This document shows, piece after piece, positions 11,039 to 22,035 of a stretch of DNA of 64,000 nt (position 1 is its first letter; the number at the start of each line of letters is the position of its first letter). This stretch comes from Cliona cf. orientalis (lineage: Eukaryota > Porifera > Demospongiae > Clionaida > Clionaidae), in NCBI GenBank assembly GCA_963930775.1, contig OZ005702.1, forward strand, positions 868,001-932,000. Direction: 5' to 3'. Both the position numbers and the translations under genes were made by a program. The notes under the pieces were generated by a model. That model made no database searches. It was not told the DNA's origin and saw only the letters and a list, made by a program, of their open reading frames with translations.

Positions 11039-12686
11039 CTATAACATACGTTTGTCATGGGGAACTGGAATGCTGACTTTAGACCAGTCAGTAGTCTCTG
11101 GAATGGGAATCTCGGGAATGGAGATTGAACTCGATAGATGCACTATCTCATCTGCGAACAGCTCGATGAGAGGGGACAGTGCACACTTTTTCTTCCATTC
11201 AGTGGGAATCGATCCTGCGCCATAGTAGGCTCCACCCAGCTGCCCAAAGATGGCACCAACTGTATCAGCATCACCTCCCAAATTCACTGCATGGATGTTT
11301 AAAGATCTTAATACTTGTTTGCCTGAGCTATTATCATACATACCAACTTTTAAGCATCCTTCTTCGAAGCTAGATGAGTTATGGAAAGCCCAGAGAACTG
11401 CCTCCAGTGAGTGGACAACATAGCCAGTGGCCTTTATGTCGGGTGGTTCTAGTGCTTTGTACGAACCAGCAGCTATGGCATCAATCTCAGGAACCTAAAA
11501 TCAATAATAATTAGGACATCGTGACTATGTATGGGAATAGGGATATGAATTTACAGTAATCCATACCATGGGATGCTGAGTCCAGTACTCCATTCCACAG
11601 GGAGAGTACCGAGGTGCAAGTAGCTCTTCTTTATTAACGCCTTGTAGACAGCCGATAATTAAGCCAGAAAAATACCTACAATTTTGTACAATACATGTAC
11701 ATCTGAATGAAATGATATTAAGCTGTTCACCTGCAAGCATCTAAAGCGGCCTTAGCTCCATGAGTAGTTCTTGAAGAGTCCTTACTCATCTCCATGGCAA
11801 TGATTGGATGTTGGTGGAAGGTCAGCGGTATGGGAGTGAGTCTCATCAGGGAGCCATTACCAGCAGCTCCCTCGGACGTTGGTCCGGGGTATGGCTCCGT
11901 CTGGCCGGAGCGCTCAAACGTATGCAGCGCTTTTCTCACAGTCTTGCCTACATCAAAACACTCCCCGTTGCTTGAGAGATGCCCCTCCTATAATTAAATA
12001 ATATAGTGGAGTGGCGGAAACAAATTAACTTAGAATGCAAAGACAAAGATGCCTATAATTGGAATATTAAAAACATGATTGCTATTGTCTAGTACATGCA
12101 TGTTCTTGTGAATATTGTGGATTAGCTATAGAATGGCTATGATCACTGAGAGCCATTGAGAACCTACGGAACCTTGGAAAATCTATGAGAACCTATGGTA
12201 ACCACGTCACTACCACATTATAATGCCAGGCACCACAAATTATGGTCCCATCTGCGATAGCAATCAAATTATTGGCACTTGATCATTTGATGATGATTTG
12301 CCAACTCTGTGAAGCATGATTTGTGACATCGTACATACCTGATACCATCGCCAGTAGCGTCGGAGCTGGTCGACAGGATTGAATCCTTGACACTCGATCA
12401 AACTCTCAGCGAGACACAGAGCCATACTGGTGTCATCAGTCCACTAAAAAAAGAAGCAAAAGTCACCAAAAGCATCATAAATTTAATAATTATTAATATT
12501 CTAATCCCCCCTCACTTGACCAGGCAGAAGAGAAAATTTCCCGCCCCCCTGCATGTCAGTGACTTGTTCAAACGACCCCGGGGGCATGGCCTCAACCGTT
12601 GTACCGACGGCATCTGCTACCGCCAGGCCTAGCAAGGAGCCTAGCACACGTTCCCTCAGAGTCAGAGTCACTGAGCTGGTGGCCAT
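11039..12686 (-). CDS. ADP-ribosylglycohydrolase (DraG/ARH3-like)
   Basis: Hydrolase of the DraG/ARH family that removes ADP-ribose from proteins or small molecules using a binuclear Mg centre. Six exons (12516-12686, 12339-12443, 11731-11987, 11567-11675, 11344-11494, 11039-11286) give 1041 nt, 346 residues, all in phase. Family signatures appear in order: [30 protein letters not shown] (metal-binding TDD), [35 protein letters not shown] and the C-terminal [22 protein letters not shown] with metal-binding DxD. No signal peptide is evident. The protein resembles ARH3 and the J1-crystallin group more than ARH1; substrate is not predictable from sequence. The ATG at 12686 was preferred because the upstream in-frame codon at 12713 is GTG. 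It is divergent from the chondroitin-synthase-like gene, 183 bp apart. Confidence 0.92.
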
Positions 12687-12869
12687 TTTGCCTTGAGTGA
12701 GGACCACGCCCACACTACGAACGAGCCCCGCCTCTTATCTTGATGAGCTCGAGCTAGCCAGAAACATAATTGATGTTGCGCGGCAACACTTTGACTGATA
12801 TGGAATCTAAAAACATCCGCCCATGGCCAAAAGCTGCTTCTTTGACAGCCCCTGGTAAGTCGATAAGAC
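12687..12869. promoter_or_regulatory. Compact divergent promoter region (ADP-ribosylglycohydrolase / CHPF-like)
   Basis: Only 183 bp separate the start codons of two divergently oriented genes, so the core promoters must overlap or abut. I see no convincing TATA box. Assignment rests on gene orientation alone. Confidence 0.5.
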
Positions 12870-15313
12870 ATGAAGTACGTCACGAGAGTGCGCCCAGCTA
12901 CAGTATTCCCGTTCGTTCTGGGAGTTTTCAGTGGTACACTGATCACTGTGTTTCTCTTCCTCTCTGTACGGTCCATTGAGGAGCTAGAAGCCGAGCCTCC
13001 AGGAGTGGAGGCAAGAGAGGGGAGAACTAGAGCGAACACAAACACTAAGCTATCAGTACGTGATCATGAGAGAGATTCCCAGGCATTGGGTACACTTGAC
13101 AGTACCAGAAAGAAGATTGTTTTTCATCGGAGAAAGGCTGTGTCGTACAATGTGCTAACTCAGTCTATGCAAGGTGACAGCAGAGGGATAGCAATTCATA
13201 AAACTTGGGCCAGCGAGACAAAATTGAAGAATCACGTCAATTTTTACCTATTATCACCTGTGCAAACTGAGGAAGGCATGCTGAAAAAGAAATTGCATAT
13301 TACCCCTCTAGTGATGAAAGAAGGTGATGCAATATACAGTGACAATTACCAAGGGATTTTTGACCTATGGAGGGATATTTGCGAGAGAAAACTCAACGAC
13401 TATCACTGGTTTGTGAGACTAAAAGACACTGTTTATTTGAAAGCCGATAAACTAGAGAAACTGCTCGCTTCTCTAAACAGTTCTGAACCAATTCTGGTTG
13501 GACGCTCCGTCACTCCGGCTGGTTACGAGAGAAATTCTCTTGGGCTGCGAGCTGGAGAGAGCTACTGCTTTGAGGGTGGCTATGCTTTGAGCTGGAAGGC
13601 ACTGGACTTGGTCTGTCCTCACCTCTCGGCTTGTAAAGAGGGTGCCAAATCAGAAAATGAAGACGTTGAGATGGCTAGGTGTATCAGAAGTTACGCTGGC
13701 ATCAACTGTACAGCTAGCACCGAGGTATATAATTATTATGGTCAATAAAAATGAGTATTATGAAATAGAAATTTAATGAGCCTAAGCTTATATCTATATT
13801 TAAGGACATACTGCTTGTAGTACTGGTAACAGTCATTGTCAAACTTAATTATTTTCAGATGAAAGAGCTATTTTATGTGGCAGAAGGCATCATTGCTGAG
13901 GAAGAGCTACAAATGGGAGCATATCACCTCAATCCTTCAGTAAAGCAAGCCATTCTGCTCAGCCCTCTGAGAGAACCCGATCATTTCTACCACCTACACC
14001 AGTACCTCATGAGAGAGAAGCTCAACTCAACAAAAATCACAACTAACCAGCTAAGAACAGTCATGATCGAAACGGCCGAAAGAGCGGCACAGCTGGACAA
14101 CCTCCTCTACACTAGTGAACATCAGTCACCACCGTGGACCAGACTCGGAATCAATCCTCCCTTCTCTTCTCGGAATCCAGATGATGGAATTCTCCATTTT
14201 CAAAGTTTTGACGATCAGTATAAATACACTGAATCCAAACACCATCCCAGTACTCCACTAAACGGTACGACGAAAAGAGAGATGAGTGAGGTTGTGGCTG
14301 CCGTGGCAAAATTTCAAGCTCAGAAAGCTCAGAGCATAGATTCTGAAAATAGAGAAACTGCTTTAGGTGGGAACAAATTGGTGGTTGAAAGTATTTTGCA
14401 AAGAGTGGATCCAAGCCGTGGAATTGACTACTTTCTACAGTTGGCTGACCTGGACAAGAACAAAAGTAGCCATCTCACAATCAGATCTGAGTTCTACCAC
14501 GCCCTGCGAGAGATTGAGCCGCCCAGAGTTATATCAATGAACAGCCCAAATTGTGGGAGCATCAAGGTTAACTTCGTGGTTGCAACGCCTCCAGTGTCAA
14601 GGGGATTTCAACGCTTTATGCTCTCTTTCGAGAACAGCTTCTTGGCCAGAAATCCACCGGAACTAGTCAGTCTATTGGTCATCCTGTACAGTGATGGAAA
14701 ATTCAAAAAATACGACAAAGATCTCTTTTCAGTGGTCACACTGCTTGACTTGTACAAGAAGAAATACCCCAAGGGCGATTTAAGACTGATTACCACAAGA
14801 AATTCCTACTCGCGGAAGGAAACTATCGAGATCGCTTCGAAAGAGTATCCGACCTATGAGCTACTATTTCTTGCCGATATCCATATTGATTTCTCTATGC
14901 AGTTCATAGAGAGGTGCCGAATGAATGCTGTTGAAAATGGGCAAGTCTACTTTCCCATGGTGTTCAGTCCTTACGATCCTGTTGAATTTCACAAGTCACG
15001 GATCAAATTTCCGTACGCTACAAAGTTCAAGATTGGTGAGAATATGGGAGCTTGGATACCTGAAAGCTATCACCTTGTCTGTGTGTTCAACTATGACCTT
15101 ATCAAGGTGCTAAATAGAAATCAGAACAGAGAAGGGATCGAGAAGAATTGGAATTTGCTGAACGAATTCATCAAGTATGATCAGTTGAGAATTTTCAGAG
15201 CTGTGGAGCCAGGTGTAGTTCACCTCTGGCAAGATGGATGCAAGGAGGAGGAGCTTGGATCTAGGAAAAGAACTTTGTGCCAACAACTAAAACTTATTGA
15301 TGATATAGAATAA
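12870..15313 (+). CDS. Chondroitin synthase / polymerizing-factor-like Golgi glycosyltransferase
   Basis: Type II Golgi protein of the CHSY/CHPF family, which builds the GlcA-GalNAc chondroitin backbone as heterodimers. Two exons (12870-13724, 13859-15313) encode 769 residues; CHPF is about 775 and CHSY1 about 802. Residues 10-33 form the signal anchor. The N-terminal fringe-like (beta3-GT) domain shows HKTWASE, SLNSSEPILVGR, EGGYALSWKALD and EDVEMARCIR. The C-terminal beta4-GT domain shows FIERCRMNAV, QVYFPMVFSPYDP and FRAVEPGVVHLW. The DxD position in the N-terminal domain is LKDT (184-187), where CHSY1 has ADDD, and the C-terminal DVD is DIH (625-627); the GWGxED loop is also lost. The protein therefore looks like a non-catalytic CHPF-type partner. 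This is family knowledge plus inference, and activity is untested. Confidence 0.88.
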
Positions 15314-15687
15314 TAGTAATTCTTATTCTTAAATTATAATAATCACTAGCATAATTATTATTAATTTATTTTACGATGATTTTTCTTACGTAATTACATG
15401 ATTGATGTAAATTATATGTTAATTGAACGTAATTGATGGATGGCAGGGTCAAATAGTACACAAACAAGATTTGTAGGGATAATCACATCCACTGTACATC
15501 CCTACACTTACTTTTCCTGGTTATCATGCACTTACTGATGTCGATTGCGACTTGTTCTGTTATAAAAAAAATTGAATCTTTAAAAAATAAACTCCAGTAG
15601 ATGAACACAAAATTAATTTTTAAATTCAGGGCACAGCCCCAGGAAAAAATAATTAGCTATGTGGGAACTGGAAATATATAGCATAAA
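15314..15687. other. Short convergent intergenic spacer
   Basis: 374 bp of AT-rich sequence between the 3' ends of the CHPF-like gene and the sulfatase gene. It presumably carries both 3' UTRs. I see no other feature. Confidence 0.5.
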
Positions 15688-17187
15688 TTAATGGTCATCT
15701 TCTTTAATCCCGTAACACTTCACTTCATCAGTTGCACTCTTGATAACAGACTGCCTCCACTGCTCCAGCTCAGCCAGCATGTCATTGTATACTTTCTTCT
15801 CATCGCCAGACAAGTCCTTAGTCTCAAACGGATCAGCCAAGAGGTCGTAAAGTTCAGCCGACTTCACTTTTCCCTTATCGTATAGTGCATAAATCTTATA
15901 CTGATCGCCACTGATTGCAGCTTGGTATGCCCCATCAAAGTTATGTGGAATATTGTATGCCCACTTGATGGAAACATTTCTCTGTGTCTTATCACCTTTA
16001 ATGAAGGGCATGATAGAGACTCCATCAATAGGACGATCAGAAGGTGGACTGGTGCCCACAATATCACACGCCGTCGGAAGGAGGTCACTAGAAATCACCG
16101 GATAGTCAGACTTGACATTCTTTTTTATCATGTCTGGCCACTCGATAAGACCAGGGAGTCGTATTCCTCCTTCGTATAGACTTCTTTTACGTCCCCTGTA
16201 ACCAGCCGTCACTCCAGGCTGGCCCACCTCTGGACCGTTGTCGCTCGTGAACCAAAGCATGGTACTGTTACTGACATTGTAGCTCTTGAGGAGATCGCGT
16301 ACTTTTCCTATTGCATCGTCCATTGCTGAGATTGCTCCGTAGTAGTCAATCTGCTGTTGGCTGTAGCCCTTCTCTGTGTAGTTCCTGATGTAGCCTTCTG
16401 TTGCGAGATAGCGGACGTGCACAGTGTGAAAGGGAAGGTAGACAAAGAAAGGTTTGCCTGTCGTCGTCGCTTTCTTGAGGTAGTCTTCGAAGAGGCTTAC
16501 GATAAAGTGAGTGTCGTCTCCATTTAGCGGATAGTTCAACCCCTCTAGAGTACCATTTTCAGACATCGTGTAATAATTAGTGCAGGCTGGATCGTCTTTA
16601 TAGTGGCCCAGTACACACATATTTTTGTCGAAGCAAGCACAGTTTGTATTTGCACTTTGAGCAGATCTCTCCGTTCCCCACCATGTTTCAAAGCCATGCG
16701 TGCCAGGATGAGACACCGGCCATTTCTTGTTTCCACCTGGCAAGGCTTTGAAATCTCCAAGGTGCCACTTGCCAAACATAGCAGTCTGATATCCATGCTT
16801 CTTCAGGATCTCAGCCACAGTGACTTCCGTGTAAGGTAAAGGCATTGTTTCCGGCTTAGCAAAATCTGGTGTACTACCTCCAGTGTTTGCAGACCAGACG
16901 CAGTATCGATTATGATTGCGTCCAGTCAGCACCGTTCCTCTTGTCGGCGAGCAGACTGGTCCGCCGCTATAGTATCGCGTGAGGTGGACGGTGTTCGCAC
17001 CACTCGCCATGGCGTCCAAGTTCGGGGTAGTTGCGTTCCCGCCGTTGTAGCCGACATCACCGTATCCCAGATCGTCAGCCATCATGAATACTATGTTGGG
17101 AAGCTGCTGTTGGTCATTGTGAAGGGCCGACGCAGTGCTCAAAATGAAAGAAAGTACCAAGAGAGCCAGAGTGCTTGAGCTTGCCAT
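15688..17187 (-). CDS. Secreted sulfatase (arylsulfatase type), intronless
   Basis: Hydrolyses sulfate esters, probably in lysosome or outside the cell. A single uninterrupted 499-residue frame begins with a signal peptide (1-21, ending STASA). PNIVFMMADDLGYGD supplies the first two metal-binding aspartates (38, 39). C79-S-P-T-R-G with downstream GTVLTGR is the sulfatase signature whose Cys is converted to formylglycine. MFGKWHLGD and WFTSDNGPE carry the remaining conserved Lys/His and Asp/Asn ligands. The length is usual for the family (450-550). It is the only long single-exon enzyme gene in an otherwise intron-rich stretch, which suggests a retrocopy, intron loss or old acquisition from bacteria. 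The start is the first ATG and is followed directly by the leader. Exact substrate (arylsulfatase B-like, N-acetylgalactosamine 4-sulfate, or other) is not resolved. Confidence 0.95.
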   Translation of the reverse strand: MASSSTLALLVLSFILSTASALHNDQQQLPNIVFMMADDLGYGDVGYNGGNATTPNLDAMASGANTVHLTRYYSGGPVCSPTRGTVLTGRNHNRYCVWSANTGGSTPDFAKPETMPLPYTEVTVAEILKKHGYQTAMFGKWHLGDFKALPGGNKKWPVSHPGTHGFETWWGTERSAQSANTNCACFDKNMCVLGHYKDDPACTNYYTMSENGTLEGLNYPLNGDDTHFIVSLFEDYLKKATTTGKPFFVYLPFHTVHVRYLATEGYIRNYTEKGYSQQQIDYYGAISAMDDAIGKVRDLLKSYNVSNSTMLWFTSDNGPEVGQPGVTAGYRGRKRSLYEGGIRLPGLIEWPDMIKKNVKSDYPVISSDLLPTACDIVGTSPPSDRPIDGVSIMPFIKGDKTQRNVSIKWAYNIPHNFDGAYQAAISGDQYKIYALYDKGKVKSAELYDLLADPFETKDLSGDEKKVYNDMLAELEQWRQSVIKSATDEVKCYGIKEDDH

Positions 17188-17333
17188 GCTTCTTTGTGGC
17201 TTGCAAGATCACGTGATCAGCCCCACCCCTCTAGATCTATATACTGTATATAAGGGGATATGGAGACGAGGTACATAAAGGAACCGAAAAATTCAACAGT
17301 GAATAACAGAAAAGAGATTATTAAAATCTGAAG

Positions 17334-18066
17334 TTATGCTGATCTCATGTACAGGACAACATAGACTGCACCAAGCCTATTTCGAACCAATACAAAAAGC
17401 CCGCAGTCTAGATAATTGTACACTGTCAGCGGCAGAAAGTCCACACTGGCCGACGGTCCGAGTTTGAATCCTTCCGCTGGCTCCACCTCTGTGAGGGGCA
17501 AAGCATCTAAGACAGACTGCTCCGTGTGCTTGGTGTTATGGTGGACGGCTCGAGATGAAGAAGAATTCGAAGCGGGGATGGTTTTGGGGAGAGAAGGAAG
17601 GAGAAGGTTATTCCAGAGGAGGAGCTGACTGTCCCAACCAATGGAGACCAGCCGGTGGCCACTGCCAAGGAAACACACGTCAGCAATGAACGACTGATGA
17701 CCTATAAAAATAAAATGAGTAACTGTTATCACACTCGTGCTTGCTTGCGCTCACTTTGTGGTGGGGCTGTGACCACTATGATAACAATGATTGTAGGGAT
17801 TAGTTTATCTGCTTACCTCTTAGAGTGTGAGTATGAACAAATTTGTGCTTCACCTTTGAGTCGTCTATTTGAACTGTTGTACAATAAATTCAATTAGCTG
17901 TATATAGGCCACAGTAATGCTCTACTTACAGTAGTTCAGTATGGAGGACGAAGATATCGGTTTGGTGGACGGCTCCTTTGGCTCCCTGCTCTGGAGAATT
18001 TGGATGTTATCATCACTGCCTCCCACAGCAAGAAGCCTAAGTAGAATTATATACCAAGGGAAATTT

Positions 18067-18102
<36 letters not shown>

Positions 18103-20784
18103 GTACACATCCCTAGGCTCTCAAGAAGTCTTGTATACTTAAATTTTTCTTTACTATAACTCATACCTGCTGTCCTTGGACCAAGCTAGACACCGTATGC
18201 TGCCTCCAGAGACCTGGAGGGTCTGCATGTGCTTCAGAATACTGCCACTTTTTGGCTGCATCATGGATTGACTGGCAGCTGCTGCCTCTAAACTGGCAGA
18301 GTAGACAAGAATTTCTCCACAGATGGTACCAGCCACCAGGGACCTGTTTATTGATAAACATAATGTGCGATATTATATTCAATGTCCACAAAATTGATCA
18401 TCAGAACTTGATGAGAGTTGCTTGAGACTCACTTTTTGTCAGGAGCCCAGGCACAGGCCGTGATCTGGTCCTTGGTCTGTTCAGAGTCTATCCTCTCCAC
18501 AAGCTGCACACTCTCATAGCTAAAATAAATTTTAATGAAAAGTTAATATCAACCAATAAATTTGAGTCTATATAGTCTGAGACCCTCATGATGTCAAAAC
18601 TCACGTGTAGAATGAAGGACAACGCTGTAGCTTGATGCTCCACACATACAGGCCTCCCACACTGCTGCCAGCACAAAGGAACACATCGTATGGACTGTCC
18701 TCGGCAGATTCTGTCCAGGATAAACTAAAATAAAATGTCGAAACAAACTGATGTATACGATAGAACTTAAACAGTTGAACCCAGCAATAAATTAACAAGT
18801 ATACACCCCTCCAAGAAAGGATTCTAGATGAATATCTGAGAATAATACAGCTGTTAGTATAATATTATGTACCTAGTCATCTTTGTCGATGGAGAAACTA
18901 AGAAGTCAAGAGGAGTCCAGAGGAGATTAGTCTGTGTGTTGTCCAGCCTCAGGGGTGCTGTGCAGACAGTGCTACCATCTTCAGAGGCAACAGCAACCAG
19001 GACAACAGAGAGCAGCAGCTGCTGTGAGCTAGTAGAAGTCAGCGATGGAGATGTGTCCGTTTTCTTCTCTTCCTCTCCTTCCTCCTGGCTGCAATGAACT
19101 TCTATCTGATGTGTAGCCACTATGATATGAGACTTGGAGGATATATTCTGAAAATGAAAAGATTTTTTTCTTCTCAATCATAGCCCCTTTTTATTAAATA
19201 TCAGGTTCTAGATATACATACCGATGGGAGTTTTCCACATCTCCTGAAGCTCGTATCGTTTGACAAAGACTGGACAAACCCCACTGCATTGCCGCTTAAG
19301 TACTGGACTTCGGAATCGGACAGTGACACTGTTACATCGTCCTGTTCTGCTTCCATCTCGGAGTACCCCTTGCTTTCCAAGAAAGCTTCTATCTTGCTCT
19401 TCTTGCCTCTGTGCTTCTTCAGCCATTGCTCGTCTACTGTGTGAAATTTTGTCTTTTCCTCCTCCTTTTTCTTCTTTATTTCAGCAATCCTCAAACTCCT
19501 TCGCTTCGAATTCGATTCAGCCGCCACAGACGACTTATCCTCCCGTAATTTTCTCTTTGTCCCTCTCTTTGTTGATTTTTTGCCGTTCATAGATGACTCA
19601 CCTACCACTTTAGAGTCACTTAAAGGCACTGGATCCTCCTCCATACCTTTACCCGATGATTGTACAACTGCTTCTTCGCCATTTTGTTGGTCACTTGAAG
19701 ATGATGGCTGCATATCCATCTTCTCCGCTACTCCCTCCAAGGTTCTAAAATCACGCGTAACAAGACAGAGCTCTAATTCTTTAGTGTCGGCCACCCTGTG
19801 AAGTAGAACGGCCATCATCCGTTTGCATCTGTCCATACTCGTCGGTAGCAGCAAGACAGCACTTTTCCCGAGTGCCACGGAACACGAAATGCTGGCAGAG
19901 GCTTTTAGTGCCAGTGGTCTGTGGTTTTTTCTCGATGCGGTGTGAGCATTCTCAGTTTGCTGCGGAGTAGAGTCTGCTGAGGCCGACTCACTGGCGAGGT
20001 GTTCCGACAATGCATGACTGCAGAATGAACACGCAGCCTTGGGCAGTTCCATACGGACGTAGTCGAGGTTGTGAGTCCTGAACTTTTGCCACAGTCGAAC
20101 CAAGTCAATTTCAAATCCTTTGCATGTGCACTGTACTCCTCCTTCCTGCAGATTAAGAGAGTAACAATAAGACTGTATGAAACTACCGTATAGCCGGAAA
20201 TATTGGCGGGAATTAAATTTGGCGGTTGAGCCCAAAATCACTATTGGAAGAATATCAGCGGATTTAAATTTGGCGGTTCGGTACGGGATCGCCATATGTA
20301 TATATGCGAGTAGGAAATTTTGGCAGATTTTAATTTGGCGGTTGTGTAATATAGACCGCCAAACCGCCAAATTTTCCGGCTATACGATACTTCTGGATAT
20401 CAATGTATAATGATAGTGCATAACTTGCATGATTTTCGCTGGTGCACTGATCCTCTCTGGGAAGGGGGATGAGGTCGTAGGGTTCAAATAGGGGACTCTT
20501 GGGGATATCCCTAGTCAGGATTAGGTGCGTACACTGAGCGGTAGACTTTTTGGCTCTTTTCACCTCGTCCTGGATGTACCGATCAATCGATGTCAGCTTA
20601 CGATGAAGCGATGCTTGATGGCTGCATTGCTGACACCCAGTCCTCAGTTGCAGTAGAGTACTGTGATCAATGGGTGGTGGGTGAGCATGTGGTGTGGTGC
20701 GCATTAATTAGAAATTTACCCTTTGGCGCCTTTGGGCTCCTTGTATCCCTTGCAGCTGCAGGACGGGTGAATGCATTTATCCAT
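17334..20784 (-). CDS. WD40 protein with duplicated GCN5/PCAF-N-like Cys/His modules
   Basis: No orthologue recognised. Nine exons (20720-20784, about 20425-20642, 19222 to about 20141, 18873-19147, 18605-18724, 18433-18519, 18167-18343, 17930-18036, 17334-17701) sum to 2337 nt, 778 residues. Two copies of a Cys/His motif occur near the N-terminus: CSCKGYKEP to CQQCSHQ, and CTCKGFE to CSFCSHALSEH. They recall the C-x-C-x-G-W...CxxCSHALxxH segment of the PCAF/GCN5 N-terminal domain. A charged, Lys-rich middle region (TKRGTKRKLRED, KIKKKKEEEK-like) looks nuclear. The C-terminal half has WD40-like blades: FLCAGSSVGGLYVWSI, ITACAWAPDKKSLVAGTICGEILVYS, SIRCLAWSKDSRLLAVGGSDDNIQIL and RLVSIGWDSQLLLW. 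A chromatin or transcription role is inference only. The junction between exons 2 and 3 is uncertain by a few bases. Confidence 0.75.
18073..18101. repeat. (AG)n microsatellite
   Basis: About 14 AG dinucleotides inside an intron of the WD40 gene. Confidence 0.9.
20184..20390. mobile_element. MITE family A, copy 1
   Basis: About 207 bp. The left end TACCGTATAGCCGGAAATAT is followed by TGGCGGGAATTAAATTTGGC-type repeats; the right end is the complementary AATTTTCCGGCTATACGATA. Internal blocks of AATTTGGCGG recur. Copies 2 and 3 lie at 25183-25371 and 25902-26099. This copy fills most of the second intron of the WD40 gene. Confidence 0.9.
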
Positions 20785-22035
20785 ATAGGAGCGTCAGGAC
20801 ATCTGGAGTAGATCAACTACACGAAAGAGAGCTTTTCGAGACCTCAGCCACAGTTTGAAAGCGACCGCCAAAGTTAGTAAAACCGGGTCGCACGTGAGCC
20901 AAAACACATCGGGTCACAAAAATAAGCCATCTCTGTCGAGCCGAATTGAACCGAGAAGCTTTCGCTGCCAGTTCTACCGCTACAGTCCGTCTCCCGAAGC
21001 AGCCACTTTGAAGCACAGGTAACTTTTTCCGTGTCTAGAAAGCTAGCCTTTTGTGTCCTGGTCCGGAGCTATTTATAGCTGTTTGGCCGGCTAGGTGGTT
21101 ATAAAAATAGCTGGGCGGGACAAAAATAGGTCAACGATGACTTACCGAGTTACTGAATAATATTTAGACACGCGCTGAGGAATTTGTGTGAAAAAAATAT
21201 GCCTAATCATTCTCTATACTAAAAATAGGTCGGCGAATTTGAATTATCGATCCCTACACCTATTTCCTTCTTTATACATGCCAATTGATAGGCTGTGAAT
21301 ACTGTGAAGTTGTAGATCAAAGCCTTTTATATGAGCTTATCACTTGCTGATTGTCTGCTTGAGGCTATTATAGGCTACTGCATGTTCTTGCACTGAAATA
21401 CTTAAATTATATCCAACATTTCTGTTACATGAGGTTCTCGTCTCGTCGCGGTTTATTTTACGTGTGTGTGTGTATTAATTCAATTTTATTAAACCGCTAG
21501 CTGTATATGCCTGATATAGACTCTGCTTGGCTGAGGTATTTGTTTTAGTGTGTCTATTCAAATTTGAACAACGCGATTACATGTGCAGTACCAGTACCTA
21601 CATATCATGCGTGTGTGTGTATCAAAGGTGTGTGTGTATGTATGTACAACAGTCGTATGTGTGGTCACATGTGCCACGATTTATACCACATGTATCTATA
21701 GGGGCATTCCACTTTTACTTTCACCATAATCTGCCGGCGTTCCCCTGGGTATTATTCGGGGCTCTCTTTAATCCAGTTCCACACACTGTACATGTACGTC
21801 TATGCCCTGCAATAAATATTGGACACCTCAGCCATAAGCACTTATACTATTATCATTTGAGAGATTGATAGTATTGCTGATGGTATAATTTACTTTTCTA
21901 CAGGAAAAGCTGTTGTCTTTCCAAAAAACAATAGTAACAGCTACTTCTTAGCAATACAGAGAGATTTATATTATTTGTCTGTGATAACATTGGAGAAGAC
22001 TGTGTGCACGCCAGTGAGTGCTGTAGGTGTGGGTC
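20785..22035. other. Divergent intergenic region upstream of WD40 gene and MEF2
   Basis: 1.25 kb between two divergent start codons. It must contain both promoters and probably a non-coding first exon of MEF2, since the MEF2 ATG lies just downstream of a pyrimidine-poor region without a clear core promoter. GT-rich runs occur at about 21463-21475 and 21608-21650. No coding potential was seen. Confidence 0.45.

Noticed and set aside
15688-17187. Bacterial contamination as source of the sulfatase
   Set aside because: It is embedded between spliced animal genes on both sides in continuous sequence with similar base composition and has a signal peptide; contamination would need a chimeric assembly.
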